Shown here: piece by piece, positions 21,886-34,132 of the stretch | Layout of the letters: each line of letters starts with the position of its first letter | Numbering within the stretch: position 1 is the first letter of the stretch | Assembly: GCA_036571765.1 (NCBI GenBank) | Contig: BROE01000025.1 | Location: 6,511,703-6,575,702 of the forward strand | DNA: 64,000 nt | Direction: 5' to 3' | Source: Plecoglossus altivelis | Lineage: Eukaryota; Chordata; Actinopteri; Osmeriformes; Plecoglossidae | Translations under genes and position numbers: made by a program | Notes under the pieces: model-generated | The model's database searches: none | Seen by the model: the letters and a program-made list of their open reading frames with translations, nothing else | Told to the model about the DNA's origin: nothing

Positions 21886-22605
21886 AACCCACAGAATGAC
21901 TGGGGTGTACTCTCCCCACAGGACCAGGAAGCCTGCATACTAATGCAGTGATAAACACTCTTTATGGAGACTTGAACCTGATGGTATTTATAGCCAGAGT
22001 TGAGTTATTTAAGGTTTCCCCCTTTGCCAGTTTGCTAACACCCAAACACCACAGGCAAACCACCTAGCCAGGTTGACAGAGATGGCAGCCCTTATATGGT
22101 CTTTAAAAAGGGCAATTAAACGTGGTTTTGCAATATAATTCCACTAACTGTGGCTGGGAGCAATTTGTTTGGTGGAATTTGGGGTACTTCGAGTTCAAGC
22201 AAACACGGTCTGACGTTTTTGTGTGTGTGTGTGTTTTTTTTTTTACATCATGCCACCCGTGTGCTGTTTTAATGAGCCCACTTATTGTTCTCCTGTCTGT
22301 CTCCATGATCATCAGCTGCCATGACGATCCTTGCCAAGGTGCCACGACCCCTGGCGACCCCTGGCTTCCCTTAGAGCCGCCTTCTGGGTTTACTTTCCCT
22401 GGCGACGTCACCGTAACCCACTGACCGGACTTCCCCGCACGCCGTGAGGTCTGACGCCACAGCGTTATCGTTACGCTGAAGAGGGCGAGACCATCCTCGA
22501 CGCGGATCAAGAAACAGTAGAAGAAGAACGAGACAAGTAAAACGTAAGAAAATGTGTATCTGACTTCCACACACACAGAACTGATCTCTTTACGATAAGA
22601 CACAT

Positions 22606-22611
22606 TTTATT
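22606..22611 (-). terminator. arid5a: arid5a poly(A) signal AATAAA
   Basis: A canonical hexamer on the minus strand (plus-strand TTTATT) lies about 250 nt beyond the stop codon, giving a short 3' UTR of 22590-22856 that also contains a short CA tract at 22758-22776. Confidence 0.6.
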
Positions 22612-22856
22612 GACACATTAAACATGTTGAATCATAGAAAACCAATCATGGCAACGTCGTTTGCTTTTGTAATTCCGTCAGACGCCACTCAGAGGTATTA
22701 AATCCTCACTAAACTATTCACAGCAAACCTCTTTTGTCACAGTACACGATAGATCACACACACACACACACACACACTGAGAGTCTAGATTTGAGCAGAG
22801 GCCCCTGGTCAGTCTGGTTGTGCTAAGACTCAACGATGGACCTCAGCAGGGTGGGG

Positions 22857-24113
22857 TCACAGCCTGGTGTGAGAATAATGTGGATTGGCCCCGTGGAGAC
22901 TGTAACCTGCCCACACAGGAAACGGATAAGGATAGTAGTGCGCTGGGTCGTGAGGGGAGGATTGGCCCGGTCCTGTCAGGACGTGGCGATGATACGCTGA
23001 GCTGGGCGGAGCTAAGGGCAGCCTCGTGTTGCCAGGGAGAAGAACCGAGTGGAACCCCTGCGGATGTCGGGGATCCCTAGCTGCTTTGTCATAGGCTGGT
23101 ATGAGGTAGGACACTGGAACACTGGAGGCGGGGTGGAACGCAGGCTGTTGGGTGGGTTGTCTGGATCTCTCTTTCCTCTCCGCCGCGTACAGCGGAGGGG
23201 CTACGTGGATTCTCTTAGCGTAGGTTAAAGGGTCGTCATGCGGCATCGACCGGTTGGGGTTGTGGAGATGTCTGTAACCTGGCTGAAAAGGAATAGGTCT
23301 CAGTGGCTCCACAGATTTGTGAGAAACCTTGGTGAAGCCGGAGGCGCTTGTGGAAGGAACCTTGATGTATTTGACAGCGTAAGCGTTCGGCGTTGGTAGC
23401 ACCATGTAAGGAGCTGAGAGGTTGCTAGCTATGCTGCCAACGGGGCACCACTGTGGGGGTTTACCCTGGCCTTTGATAGGGGCCACGTCAGCCGGCAGGG
23501 GGCCCAGCAGGGGAGCGCTTCCACGCGGGCTGGGGGGCTCGGGGGCGTCTTTACCGCTGAAGCCACTTTGGGAGGTGGGAGCTCCTCCGGGGCTGGACGC
23601 AGGAACCTGGCTGGAGGGGAAGGCGCGGGGCGATTCCGGGCGGAGGTGCGAAGGTTTGTCGGCGGGCCTCGCCACGCCGTCCTCGGAGGAGACGGAGTAA
23701 GGGGAGGAGCAGCGGGAGGAGCAGGAGGAGAGAGGGAGAGGAGAGCCTTCGGAGGAGTGGCAGCTGTGGTTGCTGGGTTGAAGGCCCGGAGACTGAGAGC
23801 AGTGGATAACAGACGGTCTGTCGCTCATCTCGTCTCTGGGACTGCTACCCAGACTGAGGCTCTCCTGAGCCAGGCGCTTTTTCTTCTCCAGGGGGGATAT
23901 CACCTCCCCCGATGCAGGGGACGTGTGGCTGCTCCAGGAGAACGCGCTGGTGGCCGGGATCAGATGGGGGTGCGCGTAGAGGGCGTGCGAGCGGTCGTCG
24001 CCATCTTTGATGGGCTGCGGGCAGCTTGTGAGGACTCGGTCTGAGGAGATGGTCCAAGGAGAGGAAGGAACATGTGTTCCTGTCTGACCTTGGGTAGAGT
24101 CTGGTCTGTTGAC
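22857..24113 (-). CDS. arid5a: arid5a terminal exon, Ser/Pro-rich regulatory tail
   Basis: This single 1257-nt exon encodes the C-terminal 418 residues, rich in Ser, Pro and His, with no second folded domain visible. It contains the ISPLEKKKRLAQ motif about 50 residues in and ends in NPHYSHTRL before a TGA at 22857-22859. Human ARID5A ends in a similar aromatic-His-Thr-Lys-Leu tail (FFHLNTKL). The reverse strand also has long open frames here, which I treat as shadows of the biased composition. Confidence 0.85.
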   Translation of the reverse strand, partial: VNRPDSTQGQTGTHVPSSPWTISSDRVLTSCPQPIKDGDDRSHALYAHPHLIPATSAFSWSSHTSPASGEVISPLEKKKRLAQESLSLGSSPRDEMSDRPSVIHCSQSPGLQPSNHSCHSSEGSPLPLSSCSSRCSSPYSVSSEDGVARPADKPSHLRPESPRAFPSSQVPASSPGGAPTSQSGFSGKDAPEPPSPRGSAPLLGPLPADVAPIKGQGKPPQWCPVGSIASNLSAPYMVLPTPNAYAVKYIKVPSTSASGFTKVSHKSVEPLRPIPFQPGYRHLHNPNRSMPHDDPLTYAKRIHVAPPLYAAERKERSRQPTQQPAFHPASSVPVSYLIPAYDKAARDPRHPQGFHSVLLPGNTRLPLAPPSSAYHRHVLTGPGQSSPHDPAHYYPYPFPVWAGYSLHGANPHYSHTRL

Positions 24114-24550
24114 CTGAAATGAAAGCAGCATGCACGGGTCATATTCTCACATCACCCACACATATAGGGAAGAGAGAAGAGGAATAGACACTAGTGAATA
24201 TCCCAGAACAGGTTGTGTCAGATTGTACGGCTAGCTGGGAAACTACCTGGGAATCAGAGTCCTTTTCTGGCTGGCTCCTCTTCCTCTTGCCGTCAGACTT
24301 GCCATCCAGACCTCTCTTATACTGTTTCCGCGGTTTGCTTTGAGGCAGGGGCTTGTCCTTCTCCCCTCTCCGCTCTCTCTCAAAGGGCAGGACAAGCCTA
24401 TCAGACGCAAGGACACAAGACCAGGGGTCAATCCATGCAGAGGTTAGGCTCCGGCAGGTGAGGTTTTTTGTTTGGTTTGTTTTCTGTCTCTCTCTTTCTC
24501 TGTCTCTGTCTCTCTTTCTCTGTCTGTCTCTCTGTCTCTCTCTCACTCTC

Positions 24551-24581
<31 letters not shown>

Positions 24582-27500
24582 GTCTCTGCAGGGACGGTGG
24601 CCTCACCTCTCGTAGTGTCTGCGGGTACAGGTGGCAGCGCTTGTACTTCCTGGGCTGCCTCCTAGTTCGTCGTACACGCTCTTCCACAGCCGACGGGCCG
24701 TCACCTGAAGGAGTCACAAGGGGTCAGTGTTCCAAAAAAAAACAACAGAAGAAAAACAAACTGTGAGAGAGAGCTCATTCCGATTTGTTTACTAAGATGG
24801 AATACTTTCGTCCTTTTATTTCTTTTCAAAGTTTATTTCCAAGCCGTTCTTTTCTGGTTTTTAGCTTGTAGTGGAAAATGTATTCAAGTCAAAAGAACAA
24901 AAACCATTGGTATATAACTGGTGGCATGTCGACAGCTCAGTGTGGTCTAATGTGGTGAGATGGGTCATGTTTGTATCCTGTCAACTGCTGCTCACTTTCC
25001 ACCAATCAAACACCTGCATGTTCTTTCGCAACACGCACAAGCTGCTCTGTGTGAATGTGTGACTGTCTGTTCAAAACGGTTTTTTTTAATCTTTTTTTTT
25101 TTAAAGAAGTAAAATAACTATTCTGCTGTACAGTTGTACTCACAGACTCATATCCCCCAAGCTTCTCAACCGCTTTGTAGATTCTCCAAAGGTTAACTGC
25201 AAATAAAAAAACCATATCTATTGGAACATGTCGTTCTTTAAAAAAATCATTAACAAGTAATATATGTATATGAAAATGTAGCATTATTTATACACTACCA
25301 GTCAAAGGTTTGGACACACTGTCCCATTCATTTGAACGAGAGAGGGTGTGTCCAAACCTTTGACTGGTGGCATGTGATTCTGATCTTCAAAATGATGATT
25401 CTGTCTGGAGATGATATTGAGAGGGACGGTGACCGTCTACTTGGACTCACTCTGCTTAAAGCCAAGGTGGGGTATTCTCTCGATAGGTGTACCTCTGTCT
25501 TTCATAAAGCAGTGGAGGCTGGCTACAAAGGTCCTCTCATCTGCGTTCCCTGGGCTACAGCTGGACCGGACGTCACCGTTACCGGTGGAATCAGGGGTCT
25601 CCATGACAGTCTAGAGTCACCAGACACACGTTGTCAGGGAGGGTAACAGATTAAGATTGACTGTGTGTAGTGTTAACTTTTTGGCCTATTTTGCATGTCA
25701 TAAAAAAAAAGAATTGTACAAAATTCTTGGTGTTTGGGAGCAGGCTGTTAAAACAAAAGATGGTCTGTCTGAGTTTGGGTGAGCAAGATTTGAAGTGAAA
25801 CACTGGAAATAACAGTGTTTGGTTTTACCGCTACTTTCAAAAGGTAACCACCATACATCCTGTTTAAAAGGAAACTAGCAGCTAAAGGTTTTCAGTCTAG
25901 ACCTAAACAATGACTCCATTATGTCTATAAGCTGTCTCAAATACGAAATATTATCACGGATTTGGGCAAACTACTTCCGTTAAGGCCTTTGATATCGTTT
26001 CAGCGGTCACAGAGGCAAGACATGGAATGTCCCTAATGGTGTTAACTGGAAAGCTTCCCTTTAAAGATGATGTAACCTTTCATCAGTTATTTGGCAAAGC
26101 GATTATCTCCGAATGTGGTTGGCTCTGAAAAGTCTCCAACCTGTTCTTAAGACATCGTGAGAAAGTTTGCGGCTCGAACGTGAAAAAACCCCAGATAAAT
26201 TGACATGCGAGAACGTCTCTCTAAAGAAACCAGGACGGGAAAAGACACAACGTTTTTGCATATTGCAGCTAAAATGAGAAATGAAACAAAGTACGTATGC
26301 AGACTAAAATCACTCTATACAGATGACTACCATGCTTACAGAAGTCTCATGCCTATAAATGACTATGACCAAGCACAGGCCAGCTGTCGCGTAGAACGCT
26401 GACACATTTGTACTTTTTAAAAGCCGTCATGGGAACGATTGGACGCGATAACGCTCAGGTTACAATGTTGGTGGAATATGCATGTTATCAAATGCATCTG
26501 TTTGAATGCACATGTGATCGAACGCCACAGCGATCTGCAGAGAGAAATCATCCACCTTCTGAGAATAGTTTCTGACTTGGAGTTTGGGTTCATAGAAGGT
26601 CTCGTAAGAACAGTAACAATAAAAGGAAGAGAAATTAGGCGCCATTGATAGTTAGAGAAATGAATGATACTGTGGCCAAATATTCCTAGTCTGAATCACT
26701 CGTTAGATCATTTCAACACCTGTCAGAACGGTCTCGAGGCACTCACAGTCCTTACTCTGGTGGCGTATACAGACTGTGTGCCGGCAGACACTCTACCGGG
26801 GCGGGCATATTGAAGCCACTGGACAGGTTTTCGTGGGTGTGTACAGAACGTCAGCGGCGGACGGTGTGTGCGGATACGCCGGTACCCGTGGTGTGTGTTT
26901 TGTTGCCTGGCGTTTGGATTTGGTGTGTCTTTCGTTGCGGTGGGTTGGGCTTTGTATGCGTGGGATCCGGTTACGGTGAAGTGTGATCAAAAAAGCAGAT
27001 TCGAAGAAGACAACTCGCTTGGGGTGTGTTAACAAGGTCGCGTGGGCTGCGTACAGGCGGGTAGGTGCTTAAGTAACCGATGTCAGGCGAAGTGGGCGAC
27101 TGCGCGCACAGCCAGGCAACAAGGGGGCCGCGGCCTCGATCAGTTCGGTGTTTCTGAGAGACGCTTCTCAGCTGGGTCGGATTGGAATGGTGAGGGGAGG
27201 GGTATTACGTGTAGAGAGGGCAGAAAGCGGTGTGCGACTCACCTTGTGATTGTGGTCGTTGTGGTTCGTATACACGCGGGGGTTTTGCTTGGCCTTGTTT
27301 CGCCCTGTGTCAGACAGTAAGGTTTCCTCTCTGGCGGTTTGGTCTATGGTTCCCTCAGAACTGTGATGTTCTCAGGGAGGTAATGGGAGTGACTAAGGAC
27401 CGAGGCTGCCTTATACTAGGATAGCCAGTGACTGAGTCATATAGTCGTTACAGTCTGCCCCTATGAAATGGCTCCGGGATAACCAAAATGCGTTTATTGT

Positions 27501-27791
27501 GCGTGCAAACCACAGAACGCGTTTATTTTTTTTTTCAACTACGGCGACTTATAATGTTGAGTGATCTGATACCAACCCCGGTTTCTTGCCTCGAACCATG
27601 CTCAACAGGTCATTGCAGATTTATCTCGGCGTCCCGTGCTGCTTTGTTGGTCTGGGTGGTGGTTTGTGGGCTGGAGGTTTGCTGAGCTTGTTGTGGTGGT
27701 TGGTGGTGTGTGGTTTCTCGGTACTGTGCTTGTGTGTCTCTGTGTGGTTGTGCGTGTGTTGTGCTTGGCTTGCGTGTTTGTCTGTTTGTTG

Positions 27792-27840
<49 letters not shown>

Positions 27841-27852
27841 ATATATAGAGGT

Positions 27853-27884
<32 letters not shown>

Positions 27885-29230
27885 GGTTATATATATATAT
27901 GTATATGTATGTATATGTATGTATATATATATATGAGTTTTGCACAGCACAATTGTGTTAGTCCCAATATTACTGTTTATACATTCTTGTCTTTGGTTCT
28001 TTATTCTTTCCAAATAATTGTCTTGGTATTAAAATGTTGGCGTGAGAAAAAAAAGGCTTATTTGCATTTCGAAAATCTTTTCTCAACAGACCTGTCTACG
28101 TGATATATTACTTATGCTAAAGTTTTGGTGCCTGCATACAAAAAGGTTTCGCAACTATTAAAATGACATGGCATGCGCTTCGTGACTTTATTTTATTAGA
28201 ACTGTAGAACCGTTTTAATTTCACACGTCGTCGATATCAGACAGCCTGCCTGAAATTTGGTCTCACAAAGGAAGCAACAAGCGCCTAGGTGTCATTGCCC
28301 CTTCATGCACCTCACTCCCTTCTGGGGCTGATATCAACACCACAGGCTGTCAGTAAACAGCCACGAAATTTCCACCACAGTCACATCTTTTGGAAACTGG
28401 CGTAGGAGAGTTTTGGGTCTGCAAGCTGATATGACTCTCACAATGATTGGTGACACTGGCCTACTGCCATCCACCAGTAGTTACCACTAAAACCACAAGG
28501 TTCTCTTCTCAGCGTCTCGTCTTGTCTTGGAAATCCGATGCATCTATGCACTAGGTTTTGTTTTGTCATCTTCTATTACCAGAAATATATCTGAGAAGAG
28601 ATCAGGCAGTTTTTGGATTGAGCGCGTGCGCTTTCACACTCCAGCGAGACAACCGCCCACGTAACTTTCACATATAATAATCATGCTACTTTTACTCATT
28701 TAAGAATCAACCTGGGCACATTCAGATGATTGATATTGCCAGCCCCCTATATCAGTTCCGATTTTAATAAGTTTCAAAAGTTGTTTGATTTCACGAGGAT
28801 AGTTAGAAAAAAAAATGTATGTGTCATTTCCAACACAAGTGGTGACAATACGTCCAGTGAGTGAACCGGTTGCAGGTCAAGTTGTCCACTTCTGCAATTT
28901 TTACTGTTCTTTTCAATTCAGCCTTGAACATGAATCTTACGTTTGGCTAAAAATACAATCGTGATGTTTAGAGAAAGAAAAAGGAGCACATCTAGGAGGA
29001 ATTGAAAGTAGAAATTCACAGAACACTAAGGATGCAAATGCGTTCATTTCCTTGTTTACAATCTTAAAACTGGCCACGGTAGAGGAACATCCATGTTCTA
29101 ATGTGGATTGGGATGTGAGAGTATTCAGTCTCACCTGGTTCTGTGACAAGGCCCTGGTCTCCTCTTCTTCTCTGACTGTGTCCTGTCCTGGAACCACAAC
29201 AGTCTCATGGTGGTTCTCCTTCGGTTCCAT
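22857..29230 (-). CDS. arid5a: ARID5A, AT-rich interaction domain protein
   Basis: The family acts as a nuclear ARID transcription regulator and also stabilises inflammatory mRNAs through RNA stem-loop binding. Coding exons: 29135-29230, 25451-25535, 25144-25196, 24607-24704, 24247-24400, 22857-24113; 1743 nt, 580 aa, against 594 aa in human. The ARID fold spans residues of about 34-135: FMKDRGTPIERIPHLGFKQ, INLWRIYKAVEKLGGYES, VTARRLWK, YDELGGSPGSTSAATCTRRH. Next comes KPLPQSKPRKQYK, which is nearer to ARID5A (KPLPTSKPRKQYK) than to ARID5B. The large last exon is Ser/Pro-rich with VISPLEKKKRLAQ, the counterpart of IMSPLAKKKLLAQ. The start is the ATG at 29230 because upstream sequence in that frame has a stop and no earlier ATG. 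The acceptor of exon 25451-25535 is weak and could lie a few codons away. Confidence 0.87.
24247..25535 (-). CDS. arid5a: arid5a exons encoding the ARID DNA-binding domain
   Basis: Four short exons hold the fold. 25451-25535 ends in phase 1 after GFKQ with an A that joins the TT of 25144-25196 to restore Ile-Asn-Leu-Trp. 24607-24704 gives the helix-turn-helix region TARRLWKSVYDELGG. 24247-24400 completes YERLVLPF and the basic tail SKPRKQYK. The phase fit at each junction is exact, which supports the boundaries. The intron at 25197-25450 is only 254 nt and holds a perfect inverted repeat. Confidence 0.88.
24486..24590. repeat. (TC)n tract in an arid5a intron
   Basis: TCTCTCTCTTTCTCTG repeats lie 17 bp outside exon 24607-24704. 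Confidence 0.9.
25297..25368. mobile_element. Palindromic MITE-like element, 23-bp perfect inverted repeats
   Basis: ACCAGTCAAAGGTTTGGACA at 25297 is repeated in perfect inverse orientation at 25346-25368, with a 26-nt loop. The sequence 'CAGTCAAAGGTTTGGACAC' is familiar as a terminal sequence in teleost DNA transposon remnants. There is no coding capacity. It lies in the 254-nt arid5a intron. Confidence 0.65.
25536..29134. other. arid5a intron 2, no gene recognised
   Basis: A 3.6-kb intron. The part at about 26750-27430 is richer in GC and GT than its surroundings but gives no protein I recognise. A TA/ATGT microsatellite lies at 27789-27934. Confidence 0.6.
27789..27934. repeat. (TA)n / TATATATG microsatellite
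   Basis: TATATATA runs with regular ATGTAT and AGAGGTTATA interruptions, including inverted halves. Confidence 0.93.
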
Positions 29231-30632
29231 CACTAGCAGAAAACACAGGAGACAGAGAGCCCCAGTTAGGCATCAGAGAGCAAGGATGTAACCTTCCATT
29301 CAAAGCAATGGAGAGATTTTACAGACAGCACAGCACTGAACAATATAGTCCTGCAAAACAGGCACTTTGCTTGGTGATAAAAAAAACAACTGTTTGAGGA
29401 GTTTGAATCTAAACAGTGTTGAATGAAAACGCACCAGATGATATCTGTGTTCAAAGAGAGACGGTGGGTGGACAGTATGTGACTTATGGTATTGCGCAAT
29501 TAAGAAACTTAACTTTACCGTCCATATAAGAAATACTTGTTCTTTAGAAACAGCTCGTAAAGCTGAAGTGTCAAGACACAATACAGTGCTGATATTAAAC
29601 CGCAAAGTAACAACACCACTTCCTGCTTGCGACTCTTAACCACAGCTGTGTGGTACTCGAGCGTTCAAGCTCCTGTTTCAACAATATATAGACACATTAT
29701 TTACTTTTTTATCGACTGTTTAATTCAGTTCTGGCTGCACTTGTCATTACCTTAAACTTGCCTATGTGTTCATTGATCTTCGTAAGACACACAATATAAA
29801 CCTTGGAACATTTTTTGTTCCAAATAACAGGTAAAATGAATAATTGTGTGGTATTTTAACGTGCTGTAAGAAGAAGAAAGAGTCACATGAGTACTCGCTA
29901 TTCATAATTGGGAACCGTCAAAAACCGCACTCTAACCTCTGTGTAAATGTTCTACATCCTTTTTCACTCTCATCGGCAGCTCTGATATCACTTGCCTGCC
30001 AATTCTTTACTTCTCTTTCGAGATCAGCTATTTCCTGTACTGTGGCTTGTTACTTCAATTCAGCATCCGATAACTTCCCTATTTCAAGGCTGCCAATAAC
30101 GTATTTATGAACTTAATGTGATAGGTAATGTGCATAGGGGAGTTTTACCCAAAATACGGGATGTCATTGTGGCGTTATTAATAAATATGACCGTATACAC
30201 TGAATCGAATGTGGTGTGAAGTGGAAATATAGATCACATAGTTCATATCTAACAACAAGCTGCTTATTAATCTTCCTGCAAGATATGTGCCGTTTTTTTT
30301 AAAGTCATCCCAATGGTGTAAAAACCATTCAATTCAAACGTGAATGAAACGAACAACTAATTTGTAACTTGTCTAATCTAAAAAGCCGCAACTGTCAATC
30401 AGATAGTAGTCAATCACCTGCTTGAAATACGCAGTGAACGTGTATTTGCCACAATGTTATTTATTTACATCATTAGATCGTGGACGGAAATACTTCTTAA
30501 TTGCCGATTTTTTTATTTTTTTATTTTGTCTGTCAAAGATATCCTAAACTTCAGCAGGCTTCCACAGGTGCGGGAAGGGTCAAGTTTGAATTTCTACACA
30601 AACAAAAAATATATATATATTTAAAAACGTAC

Positions 30633-30760
30633 CCGTTGCAATCTGTACTTTGTCGCCGCTGTTTGTCCGCTCGTTAACATAATCTGCCTGCACCACAGTT
30701 GTGTTCAAGACACTTTTCGACTTCAATCTGCTACCTCAAAGCGTAACCACAGCTGAGCAT
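30633..30760 (-). other. arid5a: arid5a probable noncoding first exon
   Basis: A donor (G then gtacgt) at 30632 ends a segment whose open frame would join exon 2 in phase, but it has an in-frame stop and no ATG upstream, so it is read as 5' UTR. The upstream limit is approximate. A CCAAT box (minus strand) lies just above it at 30773-30777. Confidence 0.45.
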
Positions 30761-30772
30761 TGCTGCAAATCT

Positions 30773-30777
30773 ATTGG
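30773..30777 (-). promoter_or_regulatory. CCAAT box upstream of arid5a
   Basis: Minus-strand CCAAT sits just upstream of the proposed first exon. A five-base motif is weak evidence alone; its position is what makes it worth recording. Confidence 0.3.
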
Positions 30778-30779
30778 TC

Positions 30780-33700
30780 GAGATTTCTTCCTCACAGCAA
30801 ATGTGTTTTTTTGGGAGACTGAGTTTTCGACAGCACGCACATGCTGCATACTACAATAAAATTGAACTCAGTTTACCATTCATTAAGCATGCATGTTGTC
30901 TGTGATTACCTGAATTGCACATTGAAACTGTTTTATTGAAATTGTGATCAATTATGGTTGGACCTAATCTACGCATATTAAATTATAATTCAATAGCAAT
31001 TACTAACACACTAAAATGATGATGGAAAAAAAAAACTACAAAACTGAATTAACACTGACCGAAAGCTACATTCGGCATTTTAAGTATGCAAAGTCACAAA
31101 ATAAAAACAGCAGAAAAAGCTCAATTTCACACCATTGCTAGTTGAATAATCATCAAATAAATAAAAAAGTATTGATTAGGCATTCATTTAGTCTAGGTTA
31201 TAGTGTTTTGGTTGTTGCGGATAGAGAATGACATTTATGTTAACCTTTAAATGTCAACATAACAAGGTTTATCAGTGAGGTGGTCATATTTCAGGGAGAT
31301 TTAGTTGTAAAATGACAAAACACGACTTGTTGATGAATTTATGAAAATGATAAATAATGGTTGTCTAGAATGACAATATTGATCTGAAATACCAGGTAAA
31401 ACAACACAGATACAGGGAACTGTGAAACCAGGTCAGTGAGAACCAAGCTGCGATATTCAATGACTCTTTTGATCAATACTGATCACACCTGTGATAAGAA
31501 TTTTGACAGTTTCAAGTCTGTGTCATGTCAACGAACACCCATTTACGTTTCTGTGTTGAGTCAAACCAAATATTTCCAGTTCAGATGAGTTGGGTAAATA
31601 CAATCTTAGTACTTTAATAAATTACACAAACATAGCCTTCATACATGTAGGCTTGCACACACACATACATGAAACCCCGAGTAACAATGTGAAATGAGGC
31701 CACTGAAAATTTGACACTTCTGTTCCTTACCAAAATAGTCCTTCTCAGCATTTATAATTTTTTTGTTTTTAATGTGCTGAGCTCTTATTGCGTTCCAGGC
31801 CTCTATCTTCAGTAATACTGCCGTCAGATTTAAATTGATTTAGACTTAGAGTATTTGTAGTGTAGATTTAGATATTGTACGTAGGTTCTACTTTAAAAAG
31901 GCAGCAAAAGGTTAAAGATAAGTATTTTGTGTACGACGATCATAACACCTTGGGTAACTTATCCTTATCGCCTATCTTAAGCGAGAGCGAACATAGTCAA
32001 GCGTTGAATTGAAAACTGATGATCAGAAAGATGAGGTGAAATAAATTCCCCCAACGAATCATTTCAAGCACCCGCTAACAGGGAATTGATGAGGTCTATA
32101 GGGTGCTGCTTTGCAAAGAAAAAAAGGTGATTGTACTAAACTGTCGCTAGGTTTGAGTCACTCTCCTGCGAAGGAATCATAACCTGTTTTAGTGGTTAGG
32201 GTTACAGGGTAACATTGAAAGACCAGAGCTACCGTGAAACGACGATAGCTGTACCTGCTGGGTCTATTATTATTATTATTATTATTGTTATTATTATTTG
32301 GTGTCCCTTATCCTCAAAATTGCTCTTGAAAAAAATGCCCCCGCCCCCATTAACTTTTCGCACCTGGTCTGAATTGACTTCTATTTGACAAGTTCCATAT
32401 CCTCTTCAAGGTACTGAGGGAAAATAAACGGTGATCTCAAGGATGGAGAGAGGAGTTTTAAACGACCCTTTCTTACGAAACTGAAACCTTACACAAAAGT
32501 CCCCTGCTGTCGCATACATGGTTCCTATTCCAGGAAACTACACGTTGAGTTGATATTATTGCTGAAGTTTGTGTTCGAGATAAGAGTTACAGTTAATGCC
32601 ATTGAAAGTCCCCTGTACTTTCACTACAAACAACCAAGATGTAGCTCGTCAAACGTCCTTACTAAACGCCACCTGGTGTACAGCATTTTTATAATCGTAC
32701 ATTGTTTTGAAATATCCAGTTCAAAGAACACATCCGCTCACTCATTTATTTATTATGAAGAATGTATTTGCATTACAGAATACTCTTTGAAAAAATAAAA
32801 TGACAATTAACACATGCATTTTGAAGTGACAATGATTCTTTTTAGTCCATCTTAAATTCCTTTATTTTCATTTAAAGTGACAACATCCTCAACTTTACTG
32901 ACGGTGATTTCATTTGTTAAAAGCAGTGGTCTTGCATAATGGTTAACAATATTTCACACTGACGATGTCAGACAGATTAAAATAGCTGACAGCACGCTTC
33001 CAAGAATCTTTCGCGTGCCCCTGATCAATAACCCCCCCTTTGGCAACCCTCTCATGCAACCCGCATCTTTGCAATCTAGTCAGCGCTGTTAAAGCCATAC
33101 GTATGGACACAGGAAGGAGATTACCGAACTGAACAACACAAAGTGACAAAAATAATGACAAGTTCTTTCCACTGTGTAACTGGTCCCTGGAAACCTTCAT
33201 AATTTGGAACAACTGAAATGTTGTGGTCAAGGATGGAACAGGAACAGACAGTCAATAACCGTTACGATTACAAAGAATCACGATGGAAATCACCGAAAAC
33301 CTCATTGGTATAACTTTTCTTTACGCATTTCCTCTTGTTATCATACAGCTAGAACACAACAAAATGCAGACCCGGTCGGCTGTCAAATCTCTAGTTCAAC
33401 TGCAAACCCTTTTTTTTTTTTCTTTCCCTCCCACGATTTGAAATTCACAGAGGATCCACACAATAATTTTGTTTTGTTCGAACAATTATTTCTTTATACA
33501 AAAAACAAACACATAAAAAGAATCATTTTCTATCACGAAAGGCAAACACAAGGCAGGGAGATCATAGTTTGTACCATGTGCTATGAAAATAAGTTTTCTT
33601 GAAATCCATCGGAAAACTGCTACAAATAACAAAAGATGTATACCTGAAATAAAAACTAAATTCACCGTTTAAGGAACGTGAACTAACAGTGCTATCGTCA

Positions 33701-34132
33701 AAGATAACAATGGAATATGAAGCGGAACCGATCAATAAAAGGCTAGCGATAACTGCATCACATTAAAAAGGTAACAGGTTCAATTCATGGCTGACCAGCC
33801 ATCATGCGTGTTCCCTGACAAATCCCTCTATGACATCCTAACTGTTCACGACATCAACAACATAATGGAATGGAATGGTGGTTCTGGAACAGCCATCCAG
33901 GCAGAAGAGCCTAAGGTTATTTCTGCATACCTTGGTTCATGATGTAGAAGGGTACAGCGTCTCTGGTTATCTGACTGTGAGGCCTGCTCTGGGCCTGCTG
34001 CGGGGGCTGGTGGTAGCCTCATCTTCTTTGGGGGTGGGGATGGTCGTGGTCAGGGAGGTGGGAGAGGAGGGGTCATGGGAGGGGGGTGGGGCGCCGTTAT
34101 GCAGACCCGATGATGGGGGGTCTTGCTGGACC
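30780..34132. other. AT-rich intergenic stretch between arid5a and dbnl
   Basis: No coding sequence was recognised. An ATT run is at 32272-32299. Minus-strand AATAAA hexamers at about 32861 and 32745 could end the dbnl transcript, so part of this may be dbnl 3' UTR. Confidence 0.5.

Larger units (their letters stand above)
20640..22590. other. Intergenic space and likely adamts12 promoter
   Basis: The stretch lies between the adamts12 start and the arid5a 3' end. It holds a C run followed by CA (21021-21067), the 13-bp GGATCC minisatellite (21509-21649) and a GT tract (21729-21885). No clear TATA box was seen, and no coding sequence was recognised. Confidence 0.6.

Noticed and set aside
23568..24044. 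Plus-strand open frame of about 158 codons opposite the arid5a last exon
   Set aside because: It is a shadow of a strongly biased coding exon and has no recognisable domain.
25332..25646. Plus-strand frame of about 104 codons
   Set aside because: It overlaps the true minus-strand arid5a exon 25451-25535, whose ARID motif and phases are clear.
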